Shown piece by piece: positions 10,547 to 18,958 of a DNA stretch of 64,000 nt (positions are counted from its first letter, which is position 1; each line of letters begins with the position of its first letter). The DNA comes from JAPPHA01 sp964291635 (GTDB lineage Bacteria > Pseudomonadota > Alphaproteobacteria > Rhodobacterales > Rhodobacteraceae), in the NCBI GenBank assembly GCA_964291635.2, contig OZ219903.1, positions 44,777-108,776 of the forward strand, read 5' to 3'. A program made the position numbers and the translations under genes. The notes below the pieces were generated by a model. That model saw only the letters and a program-made list of their open reading frames with translations. It did no database searches and was not told where the DNA came from.

Positions 10547-11068
10547 CTACCGTCCCCCGAATTCGGCAACCACCATCAAACTTACAACCCGGGTCATCCA
10601 TTTCCTCGTGTACGCCGGCCTCAATCTGCGCTTTGGATTGTGTCCTGCCTTTTCGAGCAGTTCTTCCAGCGACACCAATCGCTCGCGCAATCCAAGCCGG
10701 ACTGCCACGCGGAGATTCGCCCGATCCGGGCCGGACAGTAACCACGTACCCACTCGCCCGAGCGAGTGCGCCCACAGGGATTCCTCGCCTCGGTCCAGCG
10801 CGATATCGCTTATGCGCACGGCCAATTCCGCGTGTTCGCTGCCGGTGACATCATGCACCGCGGTCAGCGACGCTCTCAGGTCACGGGCATCGATCAAATG
10901 CTCAAGGGTTCGACGGTGGTATCCCGTCTGTGTTTCGATCACGCAGTCCTCAACCGTCTCGACGCCATAGGTGCCGACCAACGCTGCCCAGGCGCCCGTC
11001 CGGTGCGCCTCGACGATCACATTCGTGCCCACCAGCACGACCGCGTGCGGTCTGATCATTCCATTCAC
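10547..11068 (-). CDS. PIN-like domain protein, first catalytic Asp replaced by Gly (putative toxin)
   Basis: A 173-aa protein shaped like PIN-domain toxins that sit behind XRE-ImmA genes. The N-terminal beta strand reads VVLVGTNVIVEAHRTG. In PIN nucleases this position is V-D-T-N-V, where Asp is the first metal ligand. Here the codon is GGC (Gly), one transition away from GAC. Other acidic residues (E45 in ETVEDCVIETQTG) and the LWAHSLG...GPD region are retained. The GTG start overlaps the stop of the XRE-ImmA gene by 4 bases (GTGA). Catalysis would be expected to be lost or weak, so this may be a dead toxin or a binding-only protein. Confidence 0.65.
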   Translation of the reverse strand: MNGMIRPHAVVLVGTNVIVEAHRTGAWAALVGTYGVETVEDCVIETQTGYHRRTLEHLIDARDLRASLTAVHDVTGSEHAELAVRISDIALDRGEESLWAHSLGRVGTWLLSGPDRANLRVAVRLGLRERLVSLEELLEKAGHNPKRRLRPAYTRKWMTRVVSLMVVAEFGGR

Positions 11069-12171
11069 GGCTCAACTTCATAATCGACGCCATGCGCCGC
11101 CAATAGTTCCTGCAGGTCATCGGCCGACACATCGACCAATGCCGCAGCTCGGCGCGCAGATACGCGCCCCTGCTCCAGCGCCAATTTCAGGACCTCGGCG
11201 AATTGCTTCGAAAACAACAGAGGCGGCGCCGACTTGACCTCCATCCGGCCGTTGTTCCGCAGTAACGCTTCCGGGATCTCTCGCGCTCTCTTGGCCGGCA
11301 ACTCTCCGAGTGCCACGAGCCGCCACCTGAGGGCTGACGATGTCACCTGGAGTACCGACGCAACCAAATTCAGCCGCGCAACCAAGGCGTCCGTATCCAA
11401 TTTCTCCCACGAACCCGACCGCCCCACCTCCGCCGAAGGCATCAACACTGCCGCAGCGAAGTTGTTCGCAAGCTGCTCGACGCGCCCGCCGCCGCTTTCG
11501 ACCGCCTCTTCGATATGTTTGGGTGGCATCGCCTCCCACGTCAGAATGTGAAACAGCTCGTGCGCCAGGTCGAAGTGACGCCGTCCCGCGATTTCGTGGC
11601 GGGAAATGAGCACTGCGTCCAAGTCCGGAAGGCGGCATGCGGCACCGGAGATTCCCGCCTCGACGTCAACCATGAGCACCAGGATGCCCAATGCGTCCTC
11701 CATTACCTCGACAAGATGCTCTGCCGGAACCGCTCCCAACTCGAACTCGGCGGCGAAACGCTCGCCTGCGTCGATCGCGTCCTCGTACCGCGACTGCTTT
11801 GTCAAACCCAATGATGGCCTCACCAATCGCGTCTTGCGACCGACCAGAGGCATCAGGGTTCGATAGGCTCCAATCCACCGGCTCGCGCAAGTCTCGTTTT
11901 TTCCAAGCTGCTCCTGAGGCACACCCCTCTGTCGCCACGAGAATCGAGCTTCGCCTTCCAGCCGGAAGGGGTCTGTGAAATACTCAATCGGGGCACCCAG
12001 CTTTTCAACCGCGAGCAGTAGTTCCTGCGCCGTCACCCGCCGTGTACCTGTCTCGATGGTCGAGACAGTCTGTCTGTCCTTGAATCCCAGCAGCCACGCC
12101 ACGTCGTCCTGCGACAGGCCTCGCGCTTGACGAAGTGCCTTGATCCGGCTTCCGATGAGGTCTCTAGTCAC
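11065..12171 (-). CDS. XRE-type HTH regulator fused to ImmA/IrrE metalloprotease domain (putative antitoxin)
   Basis: A 368-aa two-domain protein. The N-terminal XRE helix-turn-helix (GSRIKALRQARGLSQDDVAW, then TVSTIETGTRRV) binds DNA. The C-terminal ImmA/IrrE domain carries the zinc motif HELFH near residues 204-208 (HFDLAHELFHILTWE). I start at GTG 12171, because the frame upstream runs through two inverted repeats that look like its operator; TTG at 12210 is the alternative and would add 13 residues. It is coupled by a 4-base overlap to a PIN-like gene. XRE-ImmA/PIN pairs behave as toxin-antitoxin modules, with the HTH part repressing its own promoter. Confidence 0.8.
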   Translation of the reverse strand: MTRDLIGSRIKALRQARGLSQDDVAWLLGFKDRQTVSTIETGTRRVTAQELLLAVEKLGAPIEYFTDPFRLEGEARFSWRQRGVPQEQLGKNETCASRWIGAYRTLMPLVGRKTRLVRPSLGLTKQSRYEDAIDAGERFAAEFELGAVPAEHLVEVMEDALGILVLMVDVEAGISGAACRLPDLDAVLISRHEIAGRRHFDLAHELFHILTWEAMPPKHIEEAVESGGGRVEQLANNFAAAVLMPSAEVGRSGSWEKLDTDALVARLNLVASVLQVTSSALRWRLVALGELPAKRAREIPEALLRNNGRMEVKSAPPLLFSKQFAEVLKLALEQGRVSARRAAALVDVSADDLQELLAAHGVDYEVEP

Positions 12172-12179
12172 GTCAGTTA

Positions 12180-12219
12180 CTCGATTATCGAGGATTCTTG
12201 CAATTTTCAAATTGCAAGA
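12180..12219. promoter_or_regulatory. twin inverted repeats, probable autoregulatory operator of the XRE-ImmA/PIN pair
   Basis: Two palindromes sit just upstream of the XRE-ImmA start: CTCGATTATCGAG (12180-12192) and a perfect 11-bp inverted repeat TCTTGCAATTT / AAATTGCAAGA with a 2-base spacer (12196-12219). The AT-rich stretch also suits a promoter reading leftwards. Confidence 0.55.
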
Positions 12220-12407
12220 TTTTTATGCAAAACATGATCAATTTTTCAAGGTGGTTTTTCTCGACGGGACGTCAGTCATACGAAAGCCCCACAGCGCACA
12301 AGACCTTCGGTCCCGCTGATACCAGCACACACATGTGGGTCATCATGATGGACACCAACGCGATTTGGCCACGTATTCGCGTCTGCTCATGTCGGGCAGA
12401 GATCGTC

Positions 12408-12545
12408 CATGGCAGCGAATCCTGATTGCCTCGGCGGTCGCATGCGACCCGGCCATGCTGATCTCCGATGAATCCACGACCGCGATTGACATTTCGGTGC
12501 AGGCACGAGTCATCAACCTCTCGAAAGATTTCCGCGATGAAACGG
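12408..12545 (+). pseudogene. ABC-transporter ATPase fragment, DppD/DppF mosaic
   Basis: About 45 codons keep the signature-to-Walker B region of a peptide-transporter ATPase (QRILIASAVACDPAMLISDE, then STTAIDISVQARVINLSKDF). The first half resembles the DppD-type gene at 7924-8907 (IMIASALACDPAMLIADE), while the second half (VQARVINLSKDFRDETGV) resembles the DppF-type gene at 8904-9869 (VQAQIINLLKDLRDETSV). No Walker A region and no C-terminus exist. It is a remnant, possibly formed by recombination between two paralogues. Confidence 0.65.
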
Positions 12546-12554
12546 GCGTTTACT

Positions 12555-12585
12555 GCAGCGCGACAATCAGGATGGGAGTCACGGG
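12555..12585. repeat. 31-bp repeat, copy 1
   Basis: The segment beginning GCAGCGCGACAATCA matches 51467-51497 at 28 of 31 positions. Nature unknown; it may be the edge of a lost mobile element. Confidence 0.4.
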
Positions 12586-12984
12586 TTCGGGGGCGGATCC
12601 GGCGGCCGTCAATGTAAGGAGGGCGTAGCCCGATTGGAATAAACGGCCACCGGAACGAATTTTTGTCGCCCCCTCCCGCGCCTCCTTTGGTGTCTGCGGC
12701 TGGCCGGGTACTGACCTTGCGACAACTCTTGAGCAGACGAGATCAAGGTGCAGGTCACCAATAACGGACCACCAGGTGAGGTCTTTCATGAAACACAGGG
12801 AATCCCACTCGACGGAAGTGGCCGCTGCCAAGGCCGGCTTCGGTGCTGTATCTCATGGAGACGGTGCATACCCTCGTTTGGTCGAACCCGATTCCTGATG
12901 GATAGTCCCGCTGGGTGCAGTTTCGTTTCCCTGCCTTGAACAGGGGCACCCGAAAGCGCTCCTCAATTTTCCCTGTGGTTCAGA
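12586..12984. other. intergenic stretch, nothing recognised
   Basis: About 400 bases with only short chance ORFs on both strands. No hairpin or promoter could be supported. Confidence 0.4.
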
Positions 12985-13448
12985 TCAATCTGCCAGTACC
13001 CAACTGTGACTGTCATCGCCCGAAAGCCTGAATACCAGTGCCTTTTGACGATTAAGCCCGTCTTCGAGGTCCGCGATGCGCCTGAGAGACGCCCTTACCT
13101 TGCCCGCCCGACCCTTGATCTGTTCCATGTAAAGGAACCTGGTCAGGGCTTCCGCCGTTCTTGGAGCAGTGTTTTTTCCGGTTTCCCACCGATGAACGGT
13201 TAGCTCTTTCACATAGAGCAGACCTGCAAAATCGGCGACATCAGCATCTCCTGTCGCAGAAAACGGATTTCCGCTCCGGTGAGATCCCGCTTGTTCCGGC
13301 CAAAATGCTCACCGATCGCCTGATGGAGAGCGTCGATGTCCTTGATCGACGTGCTTTGCCCGCACGGGGAATCGTGACGCTCGAATCCGTTCATCAGCCA
13401 GACATCGTCCAGGCCGCATTCGACATGGTGAAACAGTTCATTTTCCAT
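12985..13448 (-). pseudogene. HTH antitoxin of a DUF4258-type TA pair, frameshifted
   Basis: Two frames make one protein. The N-terminal part starts at ATG 13448 behind GGGAG (MENELFHHVECGLDDVWLMN ... LTGAEIRFLRQEMLMS). The second part continues in another frame as ADFAGLLYVKELTVHRWETG to near 12985. The shift lies at about 13240, inside the helix-turn-helix, where one or two bases appear lost. The composition matches antitoxins of about 150 aa that begin with a short 'ECGLDNVWLxNGF' segment and end with an XRE-like HTH. It is downstream of, and on the same strand as, a broken DUF4258 gene. Confidence 0.6.
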
Positions 13449-13476
13449 CTCCCTTTCTCCATTGATCAAGTTTTCA

Positions 13477-13793
13477 TCACGTGGTGATGAACTCGATGTA
13501 GTCTTTGCAAACAGCCACCACCACGTAAACCCTTCACCTTGCGACCTTGCGAACGTATCGTTATCCGCCAAACTCCGAGCTCATCAAATTCCGGTTTTCG
13601 ATTCCATTGTCATGTCGCAGACTTCCAGAACAAGCCGCATGTTGATACCCCGTTCCCCCATTCTCTCCAGGAAATGCGGCGCCGACACACGGATTTTCCG
13701 ACTGTCCGCCTGTGCCAATGATTGGACACGGATTGCCAAGTCGGCAAGCGATTGCACTTTCGGTTGAGCCTTGGGAAACGGGATTACCTTGCG
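13477..13793 (-). pseudogene. DUF4258-type toxin gene, broken
   Basis: The first part reads SRKIRVSAPHFLERMGERGI then NMRLVLEV, the usual DUF4258 core (R-V-S-x-H-A-x-x-R-M-x-E-R-G-I). The frame then hits a stop. The family's C-terminal strand appears in a different frame as VYVVVAVCKDYIEFITT, ending at TGA 13479-13477. At least one frameshift separates the two. No clear start codon is visible; the position given is where family-like sequence begins. It ends 29 bases before the antitoxin start, so the pair was an operon. Confidence 0.5.
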
Positions 13794-13997
13794 GCCGGTT
13801 GCAAACCCATCAATATGACAGGTTGGAAAAAACCAAGAGAGCCGCAAGGCGTTTGGCTCCGCGGGTGCTGGGTCACCATTCTGCAACGGAGTGCACAATT
13901 GCCAGCGGACAACTAACGTTCGCTGTCCGGGATGTCAGCCACGGCATTTCGTTCTGGAAAAAAACGTTGTCACGACGAGGGAAATCCTCGTCCTTGC

Positions 13998-14636
13998 TCA
14001 GCCTTCACACCTGCGCCAGACCGTGGCGAGCCAGGGCTGCTCGGCGCGGGGACGGCCGGGCGGGCGGTAGTAGTGGTACAACTCAATGAAACCCGCGCCG
14101 GTGGCGATGGCACGCCAGGTCTCAAGATCATAGAAACAGCCATAGCGGCCACCGACCCAACCCTCCTCGTTCCTGCCTCGCGGATTGGAAGAAAAAAGCA
14201 CGCCGCGGGGTTTGAGCGCTGCTGCGAGATCTGCGAGAACGCGCCCGATCTGGCTGCTGGGCACATGGAAAAGCACGGCGTTGGCAAAGATGCCGTCGAA
14301 ACGGGCGGATGGCAGGTCGAGGTCAAGAAAATCCTGGTGCAGGACAGGGTGGCCCGACGCGGCGCGGGCGAGCGCGACCAATTCCGCGGACCCGTCCAGG
14401 CCCGTGACCTCGTGCCCGAGTGTAGAGAAGGCACGGAGGTCCCTGCCCGGTCCACATCCGAGATCGAGGATGGCGAAGGGCGGCGTGCCTTCGATGGCGT
14501 CCAGCAATGCCGCGATGTTCTGGCTCACGTCGTGATCTTCGGTACCGCAACGGTAAGCCGCCGCCACGCGATCGTATTCCGCAAGCGTAATGGCGACTGC
14601 CCTTCGTGCCGATGCGTCGAGCTTGCTATCGCTCAT
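13998..14636 (-). CDS. class I SAM-dependent methyltransferase
   Basis: A 212-aa cytoplasmic methyltransferase with motif I LDLGCGPGRDL near residues 57-67, an acidic motif II (VTGLDGSAELVALAR) and a motif IV region FDGIFANAVLFHVP. It is of the UbiE/BioC-like Methyltransf_11 type, so the substrate cannot be told. It stands alone, between a decayed TA pair and the IS701-like transposon, with no operon partner. Confidence 0.8.
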   Translation of the reverse strand: MSDSKLDASARRAVAITLAEYDRVAAAYRCGTEDHDVSQNIAALLDAIEGTPPFAILDLGCGPGRDLRAFSTLGHEVTGLDGSAELVALARAASGHPVLHQDFLDLDLPSARFDGIFANAVLFHVPSSQIGRVLADLAAALKPRGVLFSSNPRGRNEEGWVGGRYGCFYDLETWRAIATGAGFIELYHYYRPPGRPRAEQPWLATVWRRCEG

Positions 14637-15216
14637 CGAACTGCCCCGATTTCCGGCCCCGACCCGTGAAGGTCAAAGCGACCGGATTGCGCTGGGCAAT
14701 CTATCGGAAGAACCACACGAACCGGCCCGCGAACGGGGTGGCCCGCATGCCGGGCATGCCGGAACGGCAAGGTGCGCTCGGGCGTGGAGTGTCGTGAAAG
14801 ATGCATGTCACCGACTGTCTACGCGCGGGTCCAGTTCGGCTCAAGCGGGAGATGCTGCCCGGCCCCGTCGCGGCCCGGCCACATCGCGGACCAGCGCCGT
14901 CTTTGCATCGCGGGCACAGGACGTCCCGTTCCAATCCTGTCCGCTACCGCGATGACGAGACTTTCTCGAACTGCCCTTAGAACCGGATTGCGACCAGTTC
15001 CGCGCGCGTGTCCGGCGGGATCGGCATTGTTCGACCGGCGGGTTCATGGAGTGCAGAGACAAATCGGCGGGAGACATCGCCTACCGGGAGGCCGTGGTCG
15101 AAGCTCAGCGCCAATTCATCAGCGGTTTTTTTTCCGAAACTCCTTCGTGATCTGGATACACTTTCCCTGTGCGGCCCACACCCGGTTTTTCGGGAGGCAG
15201 TTTGGCTGACGTCAGC
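14637..15216. other. intergenic stretch up to the transposon, nothing recognised
   Basis: About 580 bases with short overlapping frames on both strands, none with a recognisable motif or ribosome site. Confidence 0.4.
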
Positions 15217-15242
15217 CTTAGCTCGACTTTGTACATTTTTCC

Positions 15243-15530
15243 TCAGGTCCATGTCCAAAAGATTTCGGTGTTTGCGATTGCGTCGAGGGCTTCGTCGAGC
15301 GGGAGCACGAGGCCGCCCATGTCACCGACATCTTTCCATCGGTTTTGCCAGGACCAATAAAAGACACGCATGGTGTCACCTGAACCTTCCGGTTTGAGCC
15401 GTGCGATGGGAGCCTCCGTTGCCGTCAGAGTGAGCGTATAGCCGCCACGGTTCCTGCAGACGGTCACGCCTCCGCCATTCTTTCTGTCGAAGGCCTCTAT
15501 TCGCGCCAGAATGGGGTCGGGGTCGGTCAT
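15243..15530 (-). CDS. small hypothetical passenger protein of the IS701-like element
   Basis: A 95-aa protein from ATG 15530 (MTDPDPILARIEAFDRKNGG) to TGA 5 bases inside the left inverted repeat. Longer upstream frames contain low-complexity sequence and are unlikely. The middle is beta-rich (VTVCRNRGGYTLTLTATEAP) and the end carries Trp-rich FYWSWQNRWKD and EIFWTWT. I do not recognise the family. It is divergent from the methylase, with about 240 bases between the starts that would hold both promoters. Confidence 0.6.
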   Translation of the reverse strand: MTDPDPILARIEAFDRKNGGGVTVCRNRGGYTLTLTATEAPIARLKPEGSGDTMRVFYWSWQNRWKDVGDMGGLVLPLDEALDAIANTEIFWTWT

Positions 15531-15771
15531 GGGGCGGTGAGGCTCGGGAGCGTCCTGTTGCTGTGGTGCCGAGGTTGGATGTTTCGCATTCGGCGGCCCA
15601 TGCATGCAAGCCCGGCATCGCTTCGACTGACCGGCGTGACACCCCGTTCCCTGTTGTTGGCGACTGGACGGGTATCGCCGTGTCGCCTCCGTCCGGTCCG
15701 TCCCTGATGGTGTGTTGACTCTATAGAATTGGGTCTCTATGGATTGGGCTCTCTTGCTGAGCGAGCGGCCC

Positions 15772-16440
15772 ATGGGATGTTTCGGATCGAAGGCGACACC
15801 CGGTCTGTGTCAGGCCATCGTAAGCCTCATGCCCCCGCATGACCTGTATTTGGAGTCCCACCTTGGGGGCGGTGCGCTCATGAAGCGCAAGCCGCCTGCG
15901 GAGCGCTCGATCGGCATCGACCGCGACGCGCGGGCGCTCGAAGCCTTCGCCTGCGATTATCCGGTCGAGTTGGTGCACGGTTGTGCCCACGACTTCCTGG
16001 CCGCGTTTCCGTTCCGGGGTCCGGAACTGGTCTACAGCGATCCCCCGTATCTGCACGCGACCCGCCGGTCGCGGCGGCGCTACCGCTTCGACTACGCGGA
16101 GGCCGACCACATCGCGCTCCTGGACCTGCTCAAGGCCCTGCCTTGCCAGGTGATGGTCTCGGGTCATCCCTCGGCGCTCTACGACGAGCGGTTGGCGGGC
16201 TGGCGCCGCCTGGCGCTGCAGGTGATGACCCAGGGCATCGTGCGGACCGAGGTCGTGTGGTTCAACTTCGCGCCCGACCGGGTGCACTGGGCGAGCTGCG
16301 CCGGGCGCAACTTCACCGACCGCCAGCGCATCAAGCGCAAGGCCGCCAACTGGGGCCGGCGCTACGCAGCCATGCCGGCGGGCGAACGCCTGGCCGTGCT
16401 GGCCGCCATGATGGCCGTCGAAGTCGACGGGAACCCGTGA
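15772..16440 (+). CDS. D12-class DNA adenine N6-methyltransferase (transposon passenger)
   Basis: A 222-aa Dam-like enzyme. Start chosen at ATG 15772, giving the usual first motif MGCFGSKATPGLCQ; an ATG at 15739 would add 11 residues. SAM binding is expected at the start and at SHLGGGALMKRK (residues 29-40). The catalytic motif is DPPY (residues 90-93, VYSDPPYLHATRR). Recognition sequence unknown. No restriction enzyme gene is nearby, so it is an orphan methylase. It lies inside the inverted repeats of the IS701-like element, upstream of and in the same direction as the transposase, and so moves with it. Confidence 0.8.
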   Translation: MGCFGSKATPGLCQAIVSLMPPHDLYLESHLGGGALMKRKPPAERSIGIDRDARALEAFACDYPVELVHGCAHDFLAAFPFRGPELVYSDPPYLHATRRSRRRYRFDYAEADHIALLDLLKALPCQVMVSGHPSALYDERLAGWRRLALQVMTQGIVRTEVVWFNFAPDRVHWASCAGRNFTDRQRIKRKAANWGRRYAAMPAGERLAVLAAMMAVEVDGNP

Positions 16441-16507
16441 CCGGTTCACGCCGGTACGCCGTCCCCACGGTCACCCCATTCCGTGTTCGATCCACAATGA
16501 AATACCG

Positions 16508-17980
16508 GTGAAATCAATGCACTCTGAAACAGAACTGCCGGAAGAGGATCCAACCACCACGGGCGATCCGGTTCCGGAGGTCCTCGAGATGTGGCTCGAA
16601 CCATTCCGGGATGCGTTCACGGCCCCGACCTGGCGTTTCGTGCTCGTACTCGTCATGGGTGCCCTGCTGGCGCCGGGCAAACGGACCGTCACCGCCTGCC
16701 TGCGCATCACCGGGCGGGCGATGGTCGAAAACTTCGCGTCCTATCACCAGGTCCTCAACCGCGCCCGCTGGAACCCCCGGGATCTCGCGAAACAACTCGC
16801 CCGGCAATCGGTGGCGCGTCTGGTCACACAGGGGAAACCCATCGTCATCGGCCTGGACGACACCATCGAACGGCGCTGGGGAGCCCGCATCCGCGCCCGC
16901 GGCATCTACCGCGACCCCGTGCGCTCCAGCCGCGGCCACTTCGTCAAGACCAGTGGACTGCGGTGGCTCAGCTTCATGCTGCTGACGCCGCTGCCCTGGC
17001 TGCCGGGCATCCAGGCCCTGCCGATCCTGACCATCCTCGCCCCGTCGGAACGATGGGCCAAACAGCAGGGGCGGCGTCACAAACCCCTCACCGACTGGGC
17101 GCGACAGGGCATGCTCCAGATCATTCGCTGGTTCCCGAAACGCGCGATCATCTTCGTCGGTGACGGCAGTTTCGGAACCCACGAACTCGCCCATGCCATC
17201 GCGCGGCACGCCACCCTCATCAGCCGGCTCAGGCTCGACGCCAGCCTCTTCGCGCCACCCGAACCGCGGGCTCCGGGCCAACGGGGGCGGCCCCGGCAGA
17301 AGGGCAAGCCCAGGCCCAAGCTCCAGACACGTCTCGGCGACCCCGCCACCCGCTGGATACCGATCACCCTCCCGCGCTGGTACGGAGGCGTGAAGGACAA
17401 GGCACTCGAAATCCTCTCCGAAACAGCACTCTGGTATCGTCCCGGAACGCCGCCCAAAGCCATCCGATGGGTCCTGGTGCGCGACCCGGCCGGCCAGCAG
17501 GACCCCCAGGCCTTCTTCAGCACCGACCCAAACATGGACCCGGCCGAGATCATCGGCATCTTCGTGCGCCGCTGGCAGGTCGAGGTCACCTTCCAGGAAG
17601 TCCGCGCCCATCTCGGCGTCGAAACCCAGCGCCAGTGGTCCGATGACGCGATCGAACGGACAACGCCGGTGCTGTTGGGATTGTACAGCCTCGTCTGCCT
17701 GTGGGCGGGCGAATTCCTCGCCAAAACACCGCATCCCTATCGGGCCGCATGGTACTGGAAATCCAACTTCACTTTCTCCGACGCCATCGCCGCAGTGCGC
17801 GCGCAACTCTGGCTCGACTGCATTTTGCAACGCTCCGCATCAGACCGGAAGCGGCAGAAAATCCTGCCGTTCAATCGCGACCAAAACGACAGCCACAGCT
17901 CAATTCCAGACTACACCGTGAAAAACGTCCCGCCCGAAAGGATCCAGCGCATGGTCGAAGCCCTGTGCTTCGCCGCATAA
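16508..17980 (+). CDS. IS701-family DDE transposase
   Basis: A 490-aa transposase. Catalytic residues are placed at D in IVIGLDDTIERRWG (about residue 118), D in IFVGDGSFGTHE (about 219) and E in VEVTFQEVRAHLG (about 361), the DDE_5 arrangement. The GTG at 16508 or the ATG at 16517 could start it. The stop at 17978-17980 reaches the right inverted repeat. The frame is intact over its full usual length, in contrast to most mobile genes in this window. Confidence 0.85.
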   Translation: MKSMHSETELPEEDPTTTGDPVPEVLEMWLEPFRDAFTAPTWRFVLVLVMGALLAPGKRTVTACLRITGRAMVENFASYHQVLNRARWNPRDLAKQLARQSVARLVTQGKPIVIGLDDTIERRWGARIRARGIYRDPVRSSRGHFVKTSGLRWLSFMLLTPLPWLPGIQALPILTILAPSERWAKQQGRRHKPLTDWARQGMLQIIRWFPKRAIIFVGDGSFGTHELAHAIARHATLISRLRLDASLFAPPEPRAPGQRGRPRQKGKPRPKLQTRLGDPATRWIPITLPRWYGGVKDKALEILSETALWYRPGTPPKAIRWVLVRDPAGQQDPQAFFSTDPNMDPAEIIGIFVRRWQVEVTFQEVRAHLGVETQRQWSDDAIERTTPVLLGLYSLVCLWAGEFLAKTPHPYRAAWYWKSNFTFSDAIAAVRAQLWLDCILQRSASDRKRQKILPFNRDQNDSHSSIPDYTVKNVPPERIQRMVEALCFAA

Positions 17981-17999
17981 ATGTACAAAGTCGAGCTTA

Positions 18000-18958
18000 G
18001 AGCTTGAATCATAAGTCGATTTCCTCAGTTTTTTTCATTTTTTTCAATGGGATGCCTCACGTGCCACCCGCCGCATCATGAAACGGCAAGCCGCCAGCTG
18101 ACACCATGCCAGTGAACTCGCCAGGCTCCGCTCGAAATCCTTCGCAAGACGCCGGCATCGCGACATCCAGGCGAACGTCCGCTCCACAACCCAGCGACGG
18201 TACAGCACAGTGAAACCACTGATATCCTTCGGCTTTTCAACGATCTCAAGCAGACCGCCAAGCCCAAGTTCCTCCAACTTCGAGAGAAGCTTCGGACCCT
18301 GGTAGCCACCATCTGCCCACAGCTTCGTCACCTCGGGCGCCTTCTCCAACATCCCGACGATCACCCCAGGGGCGCCGTCCCGGTCCTGCACGTCGGCCGC
18401 ATGAACCTCGATCATGATCGGTGTCCCCTCCACGTCGACGGCAATGTGACGTTTCCGGCCCTTGATCTTCTTGCCGGCGTCGTAGCCGGCAGGGCCGCCG
18501 CTCTCCGTCGTCTTCACCGACTGGCTGTCGATCGCGGCCGCCGTCGGGTCCGCGGAGCGGCCCGCCAAAGCCCGGACGTGCCCGCGCAGCACGTCCACCA
18601 TGGTCTCAAATGTCCCGTCGTCCCGCCAGGCGTAGAAATAGTTCTGCACCGTCGTAAACGGCGGAAAACACTTCGGAATCGCACGCCACTGGCATCCGGT
18701 TCCCAACATGTATTGGATCGCGTTGATGACCTCACGCAGATCAGTCGTGCGCTGACGTCCCATCCGCGATGGCGGCGGAAGAAGCGCCTCGATCAGTTCC
18801 CATTCCTTGTCCGTCAAATCGGTTTCAAAGCGCTCGCCATTTCGTTTATACGTCTCCTGCGCGGCCTTGTTCCAGGACATGTGGACCTCCTCGTCTGTCG
18901 TTGAAACCTGACCCGGAATACCACATATCGCGGGGCCGCGCACTTTTAGGTCAAGCTC
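18000..18958 (-). mobile_element. IS5-family insertion sequence (about 0.96 kb)
   Basis: Ends begin GAGCTTGA at 18000 and TCAAGCTC at 18951-18958, with partial similarity extending inward (AAGT about 15 bases in). TTA flanks both ends (17997-17999 and 18959-18961), the kind of 3-bp duplication made by IS5-group elements. It abuts the right end of the IS701-like element. It carries one intact transposase gene. Confidence 0.75.
18044..18880 (-). CDS. IS5-family transposase
   Basis: A 278-aa DDE enzyme. The start ATG at 18880 follows GGAGG by about 6 bases; the frame extends upstream but out of the element's coding logic. The DUF4096-like N-terminus is present (FETDLTDKEWELIEALLPPP), then catalytic Asp in AAAIDSQSVKTTESGG, Asp in KLWADGGYQGPK and Glu in RWVVERTFAWMSRCRRL, the usual Y-R-E block. 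Full length and uninterrupted. Confidence 0.88.
   Translation of the reverse strand: MSWNKAAQETYKRNGERFETDLTDKEWELIEALLPPPSRMGRQRTTDLREVINAIQYMLGTGCQWRAIPKCFPPFTTVQNYFYAWRDDGTFETMVDVLRGHVRALAGRSADPTAAAIDSQSVKTTESGGPAGYDAGKKIKGRKRHIAVDVEGTPIMIEVHAADVQDRDGAPGVIVGMLEKAPEVTKLWADGGYQGPKLLSKLEELGLGGLLEIVEKPKDISGFTVLYRRWVVERTFAWMSRCRRLAKDFERSLASSLAWCQLAACRFMMRRVAREASH

Larger units (their letters stand above)
15222..17995 (+). mobile_element. IS701-like transposon with two passenger genes (about 2.77 kb)
   Basis: Perfect 17-bp terminal inverted repeats bound the element: CTCGACTTTGTACATTT at 15222-15238 and its complement at 17979-17995. The pentamer CTTAG flanks both sides (15217-15221 and 17996-18000) as the likely target duplication; it contains TTAG, which fits the YTAR preference of IS701 relatives. 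Inside are three genes: a 95-aa ORF on the minus strand, a D12-class DNA adenine methylase and a DDE transposase. Carrying genes unrelated to transposition places it among so-called transporter IS elements. All three reading frames are open, so it may be active. Confidence 0.75.

Noticed and set aside
12335..12400. A PIN/VapC start (MDTNAIW) near 12350
   Set aside because: Only seven residues resemble a PIN strand; the rest of the frame has no toxin character.
16514..17830. 438-codon open frame antisense to the IS701-like transposase
   Set aside because: High-GC antisense shadow with no motifs; the sense strand carries a full DDE transposase.
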